Shown: in pieces, positions 1 to 12,394 of the stretch
How the letters are laid out: the number at the start of each line of letters is the position of its first letter
Numbering within the stretch: the first letter of the stretch is position 1
NCBI GenBank assembly: GCA_942159475.1
Contig: OW804094.1
Location: forward strand, 14,886,132-14,950,131
Length of the DNA stretch: 64,000 nucleotides
Source: Sthenelais limicola
Taxonomy: Eukaryota > Annelida > Polychaeta > Phyllodocida > Sigalionidae
Direction of reading: 5' to 3'
Position numbers and translations under genes: made by a program
The notes under the pieces: generated by a model
What the model saw: the letters and a program-made list of their open reading frames with translations, nothing else
Told to the model about the DNA's origin: nothing
Database searches by the model: none

Positions 1-549
1 GTCCTAATCGTGGTAGAGTATCAAGGAATGCTTCAACAAAAGGTACATCTTCTTGAGGCTGTAACGTATAACTTACTGGAAAAGTTCGTCATTATTTGAA
101 AAAGTTCATAGATTGGTAATATCTGTCAAGTTGGATTTTTTTCTACTAAAGTTTTCTTTTGACATATACTGTGACAATTCTCCTAGATTAGTTTGCGTAA
201 CCCTCCTGATACGATATAAGTGTGTCACGAATTGTAAATATTACTAATCACACATTTAGTAGTATTTAAAACCCCAACTGCGCCCCTTTTTGATTAGTCC
301 TTCTCTAAATCCTTACGGTTAAAATACTAATTTGAAGAAAATACTAGTTAAAACATTTTGGCTAAATCCTCCTTCAACATGTTTTTATATATTCCATGTA
401 TTTATTGCTTGTACCTTGTGTCCTGTGATATAAAATGAATTGGCACCTAATTGTAGCCCTCGTGGCAATACTATAGGCCATTCAACATGTGCTTATTTTT
501 CATACCTATATTCCTGAACTATTTTCTATAAACTAGGTGTTTCATGCAG

Positions 550-3500
550 TAGTATTGTGGTCGATGAATCTGAGCCTATTCACTCAAAAGAGCCTAAAGC
601 CTTGAGCTCGGTCTTCTGTTGGGGAAGTGGGATCAACGCGCCCATAAAACTACCGTTACCTAGCAACGATGTGGAAATAACTCAGGCCTCCATTGGTCGA
701 ACCCAAAAAGCTGCAGTCACCAAAAATGGACGGCTTATCGTTTGGGAGGTAAATTATCACCCTAATCGCTTTCCTATATCAATACTTACCATACCATTTA
801 ATACCATTTATTATTTAAACCTTTTAAGGTAAATAAGACTCGATTCATTTCCTTTTAAAATGTTCTCTCTTCATTAAGATATCCAAACGGCAAACGGTTT
901 ATATCGAGGAACCTGTAAGAATACTAACTGAGCTTTTCCCTTTTTCATTTATTCTAACGCTTTTAATGAGAAGATGATTTCTTTTGCTAAATTGGAAGTA
1001 ATTTTACGGAACGTTGCCGAGCATTGTGTGTTGTGTTGCCTTTTGTGCCTGCTACGGAAAAGAGAAATGCTAACTATTGTAAAATATTAAATGTTTACTT
1101 AAAACACCATTTAAAAAAGTTGTTTCATGGCATCAATACGTGGATTTTGAATATATTGAGGTCCTGTGTTGTCCATTAAATCAATTAATAATTGGTAAAG
1201 TATGCAACTATTTCATCTTTTTTGACTATCTCTATATTTCGCCATATTCTCTTGTGTCAAAAATTACAATGTTTTACTTTAGAGAGAAAGGAAACTGTAC
1301 AAACTGAAACAAATGAAGTTTATATAGTATGAAATTTTGGATCCTATCTAGATCTTTAGAGTCATTTTGTTATACCTCATTGTGCATTCCCCAAAAATTT
1401 AACTTTCTAGCTAGCTCCTACCTGTATGGACGCTAGCTCATTAATGACTTTTCCCCTATTCTCATTGGTCGCGCTGCACCTGTCAATTAGGTTAGAGGGC
1501 TTGCCTAATGGTAATCCTCCATACTACAGTGTGCAACATAGTGAATTTGGAGATGAGAGACCGTCGGTCTCTGCCAAATTGTAACAGTGGAGACCGAAAA
1601 GATTTTACAGAGACCAAAAAAAAAGTCTGGTTCATAGATAGGGTTCCCGTGGTCCAGAGCAGTTTAAACATTTTATCACTTGGATATTTCATTGGAGACC
1701 GTCGGGCCCTTACAAATATCAATTTCAGAGACCGACGAAAATTCAATGGAGACCTGGGCGTCGGTCTCTGGGTTATGTTGCACACTGAGATTACTATTTT
1801 ACAGGTAATCGTGCACCGCCTAGCTAGTTACCTACCTAATAACACCTAGGTTATACCATCATAAATACTTCATCTGTACCAGGAATAAAGACCATCTTAC
1901 AACTTCTATACTTCGTTACCTTTTGTGTTACTTTCGTTGTAATAATTTAAATGGTATTTCTACCCGTTGAACACGACACACAGGCGCCAGTCATGGGTTC
2001 AGAAGGATCCATACTACCAGGATCTACAGAACCGCAGGGTCCAGCATTCATACCTCGCTACCTGGAGGGTCAGTCAGCGGTCACCATACAGTACGTCTCC
2101 TGTGGGGATCTCTTTACTGCCTGTCTGACTGGTCAGTGCCAATTGGTCTTTAATTTGATTTGAAAATACTTTACAATTTAATACATATAGGACTAATGGT
2201 TGACAAAAAGGTAGACATGCTTCTGGTTTCCAGGTCTTCCAGCTGTTACTGATAGGGGACAGTTGATCTAATCTAACACTAATAGAAGGTCAAATATAAC
2301 TAGCGTGTATAATACAGCACAGTACAGTGCCTTAGAGTACAGTACAAATAGATTAATGTTCACTATAGTCCTATGTACTTAGCACTTCACATAAATTCAT
2401 AATTTTTAATATAAAATAATTTGGGTTGCAGAGAAGTCTTCTGATGTAATGGTTTATCAATAAATGAACGGAGAGTAGATTTGACTTTTTAGATATACAG
2501 TCTCTATATAACGTATTAGCTCTTGCAAATCGTGATTTTTCTTAATTTTATTGAAAAGAAAAATGTCACAAAATCTACAAATTTGGAATTATCACATATT
2601 TGCTCTCTGTTACTACTAATAATGATAAGTGTGACTGTAATGATGATTGTAGGAATAGAACTTGTTTCCTCTTTAGGGACACCGTAACCACTATCATTAA
2701 TATTCATATCACTACCGCTACTATTTATTTTAATTTACATAGGAGGAGGAGCATATACATTCGGGCATTTATAAAAAAAACATATTCTTATCTTCCAGAC
2801 CGTGGGATCCTCATGACCTTTGGTAGCGGGGCTAATGGCTGCCTTGGTCATGGAAATTTCAATGATGTGTCCCAGGTATATTTCATTAGATTATTCATAA
2901 TATTCGTTAACATTTAAGTTAATTTTCAAATTCTCTATGTCTAGAAATCCTTCCCAGTGTGTACAGCTCATAACCAGGAAACTATGCCATTTTGAGAAAT
3001 TGAGAAATAACAGTATATACATGAAAATTCTACAACAAAATAATATTAACTCAAAGAAAAAACCAAACACGATCAAAGCTAGAAGAATAGCTTAACTAAA
3101 GAGTCCCTTCATGCTTTGATTATAATATGTACAGAGCAACCACCACTTCGGACAGATTTTATCATTTTCCAGGGTAAAAAAAATAATTTCATTGCTAAAT
3201 CTCACACTAAATTGCCTTTTTGTTGTAAAATAAATGAAAATTATTCCAGTGAAGAATATGAATATATAATGTAAAGGTTAGGATATGCCATTTTATATAA
3301 TGTTAAGATGATAATGAACGAGAAGCAGCGAGCCACCTTCAGTCAATGACAAAGGTGGTATTGTTCACCTGCTTAAAAAAATACTTTAAAAACAACAAGG
3401 AGGGCTTGAAAACCTCCTGTGTGAAGGAGAACCGCTCCCCCAATCCAATAAAACGTAACCAAACCAAAACCTATTTATTCCAGGCAAAAATCGTTGAAAC

Positions 3501-6500
3501 ATTACTGGGGTTTGAGGTTGTGGAGGTATCCTGTGGAGCCTCCCATGTGTTAGCTGTAACAAACGAACATGAAGTGTACGCCTGGGGTCGAGGAGACAGT
3601 GGGAGGCTTGGACTGGGAGACTGCGAAACCCACAACACACCGCAGCTAGTTCCCATTGCTGAGAACTTCCAGCCGTCGTCTGTACACTGTGGCATCGACT
3701 GCTCCATGATTCTTACAGAGGACAGTCGCCTCCTCTGCTGTGGCAGCAACAGGTGGGAACTGGCTCATTGCTTTGTTACATTTATCACGGAAGGAGAATA
3801 ATAGTGAGATATACATGTGGATAAGAGGAAATTCCTATAAGATACCACTACCAGAGAACCTAATAAGGCCAAAAAAAATAGGTGTGTTTCCCCTACCTAG
3901 AAAAACCTTACCCTACCTAAAAAATTGTTTACCATACCTGATTTTTTCCCCATCATATCTTACTTTTTTTGGATTTTTTGCCAAAAATGCTTATAGAAGC
4001 AGGAAAACGGGTTTTCCTAACCTGGAACTGTCCAAAGGCACATTTCCCATGTTCAAAACAACTATTGTTATGAAAAAGACATTTTTTTCAGTTCCTGGAA
4101 GGAGGTTTCCAAACAAAAAATAATAATAAAAAAAAAAAGTTACCACCCCCCCCCCCCCAACCTAGTTTTCAGCCAGATAAATCGGAAACACACCTATTTT
4201 TTTTTTGGCCTAAGCATTTCCTGATTTCTCATTTTTACTATATTAAATTGTTGGCATACCAAAATGTATGGTGTTGCAATGCTAAGGCTTCTTCTCTAAA
4301 TGTGATGTGTTATAGATAGATTAGTCACAAGGGGCCATCCACAAATGACGTCATGCTTTTTTTGGCCATTTTTGACCCCCCCTCCCCCCCATGTCACGTT
4401 TCGTCACACTGTGCCAGACCCCCCCCTTAAAACTGATAAAAAATGACGTCATGTTTGCAGCACCCCCCCCCCCAGCCCAACTCCCCCTTTTAAAAAAGGT
4501 TATCATTAATTAGGTATAACATCATAATTAAATGATCCACAACATTGAAATCTTTGTATTAAAAAAACCCTGAAGTCCCAGAATGTGAATAGGCTACTTT
4601 ACAAATTCATTTAGTACCACGGCAACTATGGTGACCTCAATCCTAGCTCAGAGTCAAGGCAGGCAGTTTTCCAGGGCCCTGATACTTTCACTATAGGTGT
4701 CAAATTTTGCCAACATATACCAGCAATGAATTTTGCTTTGTGTCCAACAAATAAGGCAAGATTATCAACCACTATGTTAAGGTTAGTTTTCTGCCTGCCA
4801 ATGGACGTGGGTCTAATGAGTTGCACATGTGCAGAGAGGTTTGGCAGTGGTATAATACCCAAACGCATTAAGCCTGATTTGCATATTGTGCACAGTTATG
4901 GAGGCTATAGTTTAGGATGTAGTAATGGAACATATCACATAAAAGGCTTTTACACAAGATCAAGTCTGTGTAGTCCCACAGGGGTCAGTTCCATGACCAC
5001 CTCTCTTCATAATATATATGGTCAGTTCTCACAAATCGGGTACACAGAGGGTATTTTTGGCTAAAAATTTAAATGCATTGAAACTACTTGCCATTTACAG
5101 ATATCATTATACATATAATGAAGGGTTCATAACAAAAATTGGGCACACTAATTTTAAAAACTGCATTTTATAACGTTGCCACCCCAATGCTTTTGGATAG
5201 AAATATTGTAGAGGTGATGAGGGTTATTTTTTAAATTTCAATATTTTTGTTTGTTATCGTATCATTAAGCTAATGTTTCAAGCTATAGAATAAGATCAAA
5301 ATTGATTTTATTTTGAATTTCTATTTCAAGGCACTTTATTTGAAAATCATCTTAACTCTTTGACACCCAAAGTTTAAGGGCATGGCCTTGTTCTAATCCT
5401 TGTCAAATATACTTGATTTCTCAAAATCAATATTTTGGTATTCTTGTAGCAAAAATACATTATTCTCATTATATCCAATTTCATTATCTCATCTGAAATT
5501 GTTCTTTTCCAATGTTTTATGTTGCCAGCCCATTAGTGCATCCGGGCCAACCCCAGCTTAAATCAGTCCAAAAATAACAGAAAAAATGTTAGGTTGAAAT
5601 TAAAAATTCTATGACATGAACATCTTATTAGAAGCTTTAAATTGACAAAGTTCCATTTGATGATCAATAATTGTGTAGACACATTTTTAAAATGAATGTC
5701 GTTAGGTTGGCAATGTTTAAACTTCCCCAACATGACCTTTTTTTAATGATTCAGATCTCATTGAAACAGTTTTTCTGATATGCAATTATTCAATGTTTGT
5801 ATTCAGAATAAAGTCGTTTGAGATTACATATCAGGAACAAAATCTCACTAGATAATTATTTTTGATCCCTAGCTGAACCCTTTAAAAGTGCATCGGGATG
5901 GCAACGTTAAAATTTCCCAAAAGAAAAAATGAATTAAAAGAAATTAGCAATATTTCCAAACACTATATCTTTAATGTATTTATAGCCAATAGATAGGAGC
6001 ATTATTTCAGACACATGTTATAATAATTTGATGTTTTGTACAATGCTGAGTAAACTCTATTTGACAAAATTATTTTTTCCTCTGCATAAAAGTGGGTTAT
6101 GTGGGTGGATTTCTGCCCATAGGGGTGGCCATTTTGTGTTTTAGCTATATAAAAGTATATGTCCCATGAAAGGTCTATCTAAGCTGCATCGATTAGTTTA
6201 AAATTTATTCATATATAATAAACTGGTTTCCATGAGGGGTTCAGAACCCTGAGTACATGGTTAATATCAATACTCTGAAGAACCTTCAAAGGTGAGTGAC
6301 AAAGTCCTTAGATATGTATAAGCAACTTGACCTGCCTACCCTTCACTTTAAAAGATTAAGAGGTGACGTGTACACGCTACTGGACTTGGTTGTAACAGGA
6401 CATAATGTCAACTGCCTCAAGAACGATCTTGAGGACATGGAAATATCGTCCTTGGCATTGGGACTGGTTGGGCAATGGGTGTGGTACCAGTCATTGTATT

Positions 6501-9500
6501 GATACCTCTGCGTAAAATGCATGGGTCTATATCAGGAAAAAATTGCATGACCTCCAACACCAATGGTCCGTAAAGATGAATGGCTGGAATCCATATTAGC
6601 AGACATTTCCTATACCAACAGACATGCTGCTAGAGATTTTGTTACATACTATTTATTTAATAAAGGCAGTGTAAGGCTGCCACTCAAGTTACATGACACC
6701 AGTTCCTTTTGATTTTTGATTTTTTTTAATTCAGTTTAAGGCAAATACATTATTTAAATTATTATAGAAAAAACGCAATATTCCTCATGGATGTTTTCTC
6801 ACAGTGCCATTGTTGAAGTTTGATTTGCAAGAAAACTAGAATGATCTGGATATATCTAGATATAGAGGCCATAGAAGCATGTCCAGTAGCCTTTTATTCT
6901 AAGGTGTATTTCAAATGAATTTTACTTAGAGCACAAGTTTCCCCGTTATGGTAGTCTTTTTATCAAAAATATAAAAACATGATGTCATACATGAGGTGAC
7001 CCCCCCTCCCCCCATTGTCATACCTTGTCATAAAAACTCAACCCCCCCTCCCCCCCTAGGGCATGACGTCATTTGTGGATGGCCCCCAAGTCGCAAAATT
7101 GATATTTTCCAAAGTGATTTATTCACAAGATCTCCTTGTTGCAATTAAAACAGTGTATTAAATATATCCTTGTGTTTCGAGGGCATTAGGGCATCCTAAG
7201 GAGTGCATTTAATTACTTTACTAGTACATGTAATTGTACACCCTGAAATATTGCAGATCTGTTTACCATCAGTGGAATTGGCTTATATCTCATCGTATCA
7301 ATTATGATGATATCTCAAAATTCATTTTTTGCGACTCGTGACTCATTTTCCTGTAACATATCACAAATGACAGAGATTATCTTCTAGCCACGGCTGATTT
7401 GGTGAAAAGACACGTCCTTCACATGAAAGTTGTTTTTTTTGAGATACCAGGAAAACCCCTCTCTCCCTATCTCGGAATTCATCCTTTTGAGAAACTTGTC
7501 TCAAAACACATCTACATCCTTTGTTATCCCTCCCCCAGAGGTTTAATTCAAATGCCTGAAGAGCTACATTAGCGAAACCATGTTGTGCCAAACATTGCCC
7601 CCAGGCAATGGAAGGAGTGTACCAGATATAAGGGATCTCCCCATTGAACCATTAATTCTGAGATATCATATTGACAGAATTACACTCATTAGTTGACAGC
7701 TTTTATTTGTATCAACTAATTTCACCTGGACACTATATCCAGGTAACAAGTGCACCTCTTTATGACGTCATATCAACGTCGTTAAGAGTCCCGTGAGGTG
7801 TTGGTTACCTCTCGGCTGAAGACGTTCCTAACGTCCAGTTGCATGTTAGCATTCTTAGGGAGCGGACCCGTCATCTCGTCACATTATTCCTTCACATGAA
7901 AGGCTAACAACGTTTATTACAAGCCTATCATACCATTTCAGATTCAACAAACTAGCTATTGATTTTGAGGAGTTTATAGAGGAGACAAGTAGATTCATCC
8001 CGCTCCAGTCCTACCCTATCAGTGACGTGCCCATAATAAACGTTGCCATGGGAACATCCCACTCCGCCATTGTGACAGGTTAGTCTTTATACAAACTTTG
8101 AATTTCAAATTTGTCGATGACTTTTAAAATCTGTTATGCATGAATGTTTCTCTCAGAGCCAATGGTGGCCTGGAGAACAGGGAAATTAAACACAGGCGTT
8201 CTTCCGTCACTGCAAATCAATTATCTTAAGCTTTAAATTAAATTATTTGAAGTCGTGATAACACCAAAACCAGACAACTAGCAGTTTTTCATGAGGTTGT
8301 AGTTTATTTGTTGTATAAATTCAAGTGGTTGATTCCTACGTTTCGATCACGTGGCGGATCTTCATCAAGGAATATTTTTTATGCAGAGATGAATAGGGGG
8401 TATATAAAAAAAATTAATTAAATTAAGAATAAATTTAAATTAAATTAATTCAATCTTCAGATATAGGTATGTTGCACCAGTAACCGCAAATATTCTATTT
8501 TCTGAGGCTATTTCATCGTACTAAGAGGAGTGAACGCTAATTTATTTCTTCGTAGATATTGATTGTTTTCAATATTTGTTCGTATATGTCTCAGGCATCA
8601 AGACTCAATATAATATTTTTTTAACAATAACCAATACTGCTTGAAGAGTATCTCCAAGTCCCTAGGGCACCCCTTTAGGATGTTATTGAGACTATCACTA
8701 AGGGAACAGTAGGTATTGGATACTAACTGCTGGAATACGTTCTGTAACGTCTCAGTAACATGGTAGCACTCAGAGGGGGGGGGGATGGCTTAGCATCGTT
8801 TGATCAATATCATATTTGTTATTATGTATTTTGAATAGATTCCCATGAGTGACCCTTGTATTTATCTTTTTATTATACGAATACTATTTTGTCTTACATT
8901 TCATGTAGCATCTGGACAGTGCTTCACGTTCGGCTCTGACCAATTTGGCCAATTAGGCAGTGGAGATGAGCCTGTGCTTGATAGAGGAATATTTGAGGTT
9001 CTTAAAGTTATAGAAGTGTGTATGGTGTCTTGCGGCGATACCTTCACTGTAGCCGTTTCGAAAGGTACGTTGCCCTTATTGCAGTCTTCTGTGTAAATAA
9101 AATTCCCAGGTACCTATTCCAAGGTTATAGATTATCGTTAGGAAGTTAGGAATACTATATATTTCGATTTTGAACCATGTGAGAGTATATGTAAAGTTGT
9201 CATAAACTATCACATCACATAAACTATTCAGTTAATCAACACGAACTCAAACCCACCCATATGGTTGTAGCAGAGTTTAACGTTATCATAGATTTTATGT
9301 TTACTTATCAATAATACAAACCTTATTTAAATGTTACCGCATGTTATATACCAATGCTTGAGACCTGTTTTATAATATAATATGCTATATACAGAATGTT
9401 TCCCCATAACCTCTACACTGATCATTAACTAATCAACTGAAACTAAGCAATCCCACAACCATTCTTTCGACTGAAACATAAATGAAAATCATTAACTACC

Positions 9501-10553
9501 CGCTGTACCACTGTAAGTAACAGACTTTTCCCCCACAGAAAGTCCCGGGGAGCTATACATATTGGACGGCAATAAACCCTACTAAACCAATAAACTCCCA
9601 AAAGAGAGGAAACACTTCTGTGTCCCTCTTCGTCCCCTTATCTCTATTTGCCCATTATCACGTATCAAGCATTCACAATTCAATGAAACTATACATTCTT
9701 GGGATAGTCTCCACTCGGCTCAATTACGTAACCGTATTTCTTTTCAGGATTACGTCACACTTTTATGTATAAAAAATAAATTGTGAGATGAAATATTTTG
9801 CTTTATATGTTACGATAAGTTTTCCCCGTCGTCTTTTGCTGAACCTCTTTCTTCCTTTTAACGTATGTTTGATCAGAGATACGGATACGTTTACGTTTAG
9901 GTTAGACTTGCTGAATCTCCTTATTTTATCATGTGTCAGTGCTCTTATCTTATTGTTACCGAGTCATTAATTTTCTATTGTAATTTGCATCTGCAGATGG
10001 TGAGGTGTACTCGTGGGGTAAGGTAGCACGTGGAAGGCTGGGGAGGCCTAATGAAGACTCAAGTGTACCTCGCCCTGTGGTATTTGCAGACGAGGATCCG
10101 TTCAATGTTGTGTCTGTGTCCAGTAGTCATGGTACCACTCTACTCACAGTTAAACGTATGTACTTGTTTATTCATCATCATTTTGAATCGATGTGTGAAT
10201 TGAGTGCAGGAAGGAATGGGGAAAAGTTTCCATTTCTTTGGCTACCAACGTTTCGGTCTTTTCATTATTTATACCTTGATTATAGCGCCTTTGCTATACA
10301 TACGTATTTTTTTATTATTTTCTTCTTCAACCTGCAGCCTAATATTATTGTAATGTGTGACTGATATAACATATAATGAAGCTGAAAAATATATCATTGG
10401 GCAGAGTGCTTCTCTTCTATTGTTCAAGCCCACCCATAAACAATGTAACCCTTATTATAATATAATGTGTTAATTAATTCAATGGCAAAAGCTTGTTTCC
10501 AACAGTTTGATTTCTTTGCAGCTCTAAGCCGTCCTGGTAGTCCAGTAGGATGA
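550..10553 (+). CDS. NEK8: NEK8 (NIMA-related kinase 8), C-terminal RCC1 half, 5' partial
   Basis: Eight exons join in one frame with GT-AG introns: 550-748, 1984-2131, 2799-2875, 3484-3752, 7942-8078, 8909-9064, 9997-10155 and 10522-10553 (stop TGA 10551-10553). They encode about 391 residues made of RCC1-type repeats, with blades such as AWGRGDSGRLGLG, TFGSDQFGQLGSG and SWGKVARGRLGR. The order and wording of the repeats (GRLIVWE, LTDRGILMTFGSG, CGSNRFNKL, the final SWGK..RGRLGR..ED segment) fit NEK8 rather than NEK9 or RCC1. NEK8 is a Ser/Thr kinase of the proximal cilium (inversin compartment) linked to nephronophthisis in vertebrates; the RCC1 propeller directs it to cilia and centrosomes. 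The kinase domain must lie upstream, because nothing before 550 joins in the required phase. The C-terminus is short and ends SRPGSPVG. Introns are loaded with DNA transposon remnants, above all the 4.2-kb intron 3753-7941. Confidence 0.9.
1527..1787. mobile_element. Short inverted-repeat transposon (MITE), possibly hAT-like, in NEK8 intron
   Basis: A perfect 14-bp terminal inverted repeat (CAGTGTGCAACATA at 1527-1540, its reverse complement at 1774-1787) bounds a 261-bp element. Ends beginning CAGTG are compatible with the hAT superfamily, but I do not see a clean 8-bp target duplication, so the superfamily is uncertain. The interior carries several copies of GAGACCG, two of them in near-palindromes of the type GAGACCGTCGGTCTC. 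Reading frames across it are incidental. Confidence 0.6.
3867..4210. mobile_element. PIF/Harbinger-type MITE with TAA duplication
   Basis: Terminal inverted repeats start GGCC, continue into an A/T-rich run and end with a TAGGTGTGTTTCC core (left 3867-3893, right 4182-4210). They flank a 344-bp non-coding interior. The triplet TAA sits directly outside both ends (3864-3866 and 4211-4213). A 3-bp TWA duplication with G/C-rich ends is the hallmark of PIF/Harbinger elements. The element lies in the NEK8 intron. Confidence 0.75.
4331..7086. mobile_element. 2.76-kb DNA transposon with perfect 26-bp terminal inverted repeats, non-autonomous
   Basis: The 26 bases at 4331-4356 (GGGGCCATCC..., ending in TGACGTCATGC) recur exactly inverted at 7061-7086. 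CAA flanks both ends (4328-4330, 7087-7089), suggesting a 3-bp duplication. Just inside each end lie direct repeats of a C-rich motif (GACCCCCCCTCCCCCC) followed by TGTCA-type sequence. No transposase-like frame is visible in the AT-rich interior, which has only a short LINE-like fragment at 6296-6400 and several degenerate TTGCCAnCCC boxes. Superfamily is unresolved. Confidence 0.75.
6296..6400 (+). pseudogene. Fragment of a non-LTR retrotransposon reverse-transcriptase tail
   Basis: A short frame reads KQLDLPTLHFKRLRGDVY. This matches the conserved LDLPTLxxRRxRGD segment that follows the RT domain in CR1-like LINEs; the same segment reads LNLPTLLYRRRRADLIQ in the LINE at 20472-21455. The similarity fades within about 35 residues, so this is a decayed fragment inside the larger inverted-repeat element. 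Confidence 0.45.
7545..7865 (+). repeat. Dispersed repeat, copy A of three around NEK8
   Basis: Shares with 11003-11330 the block CCATGTTGTGCCAAACATTG, the following GCAATGGA, then CTTTATGAyGTCAT and a CGTTCCTnA...AGCAT stretch in the same order and similar spacing over about 320 bp. No coding capacity is recognisable and no terminal repeats were found. Copy B (8650-8785) keeps only the last third. Confidence 0.6.
8275..8385 (-). repeat. Penelope-like or related retroelement fragment (GATGAAG...GAAACGT motif)
   Basis: On the minus strand the segment reads TTGATGAAGATC, a short spacer, GATCGAAACGTAGGAATC, and then about 60 bp later GTTGTCTGGTTTTGG. The same order of motifs occurs at 48030-48690. 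Paired GATGAAG/CGAAACGT boxes with a small hairpin are common in Penelope-like element ends in invertebrates; that family assignment is from general knowledge and not proven here. Confidence 0.4.
8650..8785 (+). repeat. Dispersed repeat, copy B of three around NEK8
   Basis: Contains ATCACTAAGGGAACAG, then AGGTATTGGA, a CGTTC box and CATGGTAGCACTC, matching 11247-11330 closely. It lacks the 5' part present in copies A and C, so it is a truncated copy in the intron preceding the exon at 8909. Confidence 0.6.
9700..9921 (+). mobile_element. TA-flanked MITE, family M1, copy 1 (degenerate left end)
   Basis: Shares with 50739-50919 and 63286-63518 the core TTGTGAGATGAAA...TTTTGC, the box AGAGATACGGATACGTTTA and the right end CTTGCTGAAyCTCC. 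The right end is followed by TA (9922-9923). The left end is eroded; its first 20 bases match the full copy at 63518 only weakly. It lies in the NEK8 intron before the exon at 9997. Confidence 0.65.
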
Positions 10554-10870
10554 ACCTGAGAGCATTTATACAGCCATCACTTGTCCTTATGATGAAACAC
10601 AGAAATGTAATTCTTGAGGTCTTGTGTCCAAAATATACTACATGTGATATAAACTGCCTTAAAATGATGTCCGGGTGTAGTCAATGAGTAAATCACATAC
10701 TTGTTCAAATATCTTTGTTTAATCGGCGTTAAAATTGCACTTCCCTGGTGGAAAAATAGTGCCTGGCCGTTCATACTGGGTCGCTTTTCTTCCTTCAAAA
10801 CAATGTTTTTCTTCGATATTCGCGCTACTAAAGGGGGACATTGGCTGGTGATGCCGGCTCCCAGACTATT

Positions 10871-10922
10871 CTCCCTAGGCAGGTTTATTTGCTAGTGCTA
10901 ATAACTAACCCTGCCTAGGAGG
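10871..10922. repeat. Perfect-core stem-loop downstream of NEK8
   Basis: CTCCCTAGGCAGGTT (10871-10885) pairs with AACCCTGCCTAGGAG (10907-10921), with one unpaired position and a loop of about 21 nt. It lies about 320 bp after the NEK8 stop and immediately upstream of repeat copy C, so it may belong to the end of a transposon. Confidence 0.5.
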
Positions 10923-11002
10923 ACGCTATGGAAAATGTGTTTTTTTTTAATCTTCATGGGACCCTCTGTTTCCATCCAAAATCATTGATATACCTACTAA
11001 AA

Positions 11003-11330
11003 AGGGTGTGTCAAATGTGCCTGATGAGCTTTAACAAGCGTAACCATGTTGTGCCAAACATTGCTGCTAAAGCAATGGAGAGAGCTATTTGTTTATATAA
11101 ATCCGTTTATTCATCAAGGATAAATTGGGATATATACAAACAGGGTTAAACTCATTGGTAGTTGTCTATTAACACAATAGATAGCCAATTGGCTGAGAAT
11201 TGATATTCTTGACAACGGACAAGAGCACACCTTTATGATGTCATTAGCAATATCACTAAGGGAACAGAAGGTATTGGAAACCGACTGTTGCGAAACGTTC
11301 CTTAATCTCCCAGTAGCATGGTAGCACTCG
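11003..11330 (+). repeat. Dispersed repeat, copy C of three around NEK8
   Basis: Aligns by eye with copy A (7545-7865) across its length and with copy B (8650-8785) at its 3' end (ATCACTAAGGGAACAGAAGG, CATGGTAGCACTC). A short frame runs through it but contains nothing recognisable, so it is treated as a non-coding repeat. Confidence 0.6.
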
Positions 11331-12394
11331 ATTGGTGAAGACCTCCAGAGCTCCGTCCGACCGAAAATTTGAGTTTGTACACGCATGCGTTGTCAATGGT
11401 GCGCTACATCCTTGCTGGTGGCCTTAGGCTTCCTTTACTTGGCACAATACAAATGTACATACAATAGGGTATTTGCATAGCCGCCATTTTGAATCTTGAT
11501 TCGCATGGAATTATGGGACTAATGGTACAGTGTAAAATCTATAGAAATCATGTCATGTTCAGCATGGGATATTTATCAGTGCTCTAATATCAATATCCAT
11601 GTGTTATAGTGTTTCCATAACACAAGCCTCCATATTTCCCATCATGCATTTGGTTTTCATAGATGATTTATACAAGCTATGATATTGGTGAAAACATTCT
11701 TACAATTTTCGATGAAATATTGCCAAATATTTGTACGTCAGATTTCATCAAAATCCATCCCAGCATGAACTGCAGTAGACATGCGCAGTGAGACATGCAA
11801 CTCCCCTAATGAAACTAAGTGATGTTGCGACTAATAGAAATGGGATAAGTTTTCAAAGTACTCCATAGGAACAAACTTTAATATTCACTTGTGTGAAATG
11901 CACCACTTAGAATTACGCTAAGTGTTTAAATATATCTTTAATAGGCATTCTGAAAGTGGCTTCAATTTTTGTTAGTGGATTTAAGATTTGACAACTTGAT
12001 TTAAATGTCAGTGAGAAATCTTTCCAGTCTTTTATTGAAGTGATGTGATAATTATGCCATACGTGATATCAATTATTCATGAATGACAACGATGTCAAAG
12101 AAATGTAATGATGCGAAGTAACATTCATATGCTCTAAGGGGCCAGGTTATGGCGTGCATATAATGTAATTTTGTTTCTGGAATCATGGTTTGAGAAAAAT
12201 TGGTGCTACCCGTTTGGTTTTTCCTGCATTAATGGGTATAATTTTGTTCAAGCCCACCCATTAACAAAATAAAGGCATGTTTTATATAAATCTCATAGCC
12301 AATTTATCGTGTAGATTCATGTTAATTTTATTTATTCAATCGTTCTTGAAACGTAAACGATCTGGAACCATTCAATTTAGAAGGACACTGTGGT

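Noticed and set aside
1..42. Possible upstream NEK8 exon ending before GTACAT at 43
   Set aside because: The phase left at 42 does not join the exon at 550 in the open frame without a stop, so it is unsupported.
1508..1849. 113-codon frame, with an antisense frame, across the first intron
   Set aside because: It lies on the inverted-repeat element at 1527-1787; the repeated DRR/RDRR residues come from the GAGACCG boxes, not from a protein family.
8340..8385. Hammerhead ribozyme reading of the GATGAAG...GAAAC boxes
   Set aside because: The core would need CTGATGA directly followed by the stem. This copy has TTGATGA, and both copies have an extra A before the stem, so a catalytic fold is not supported.
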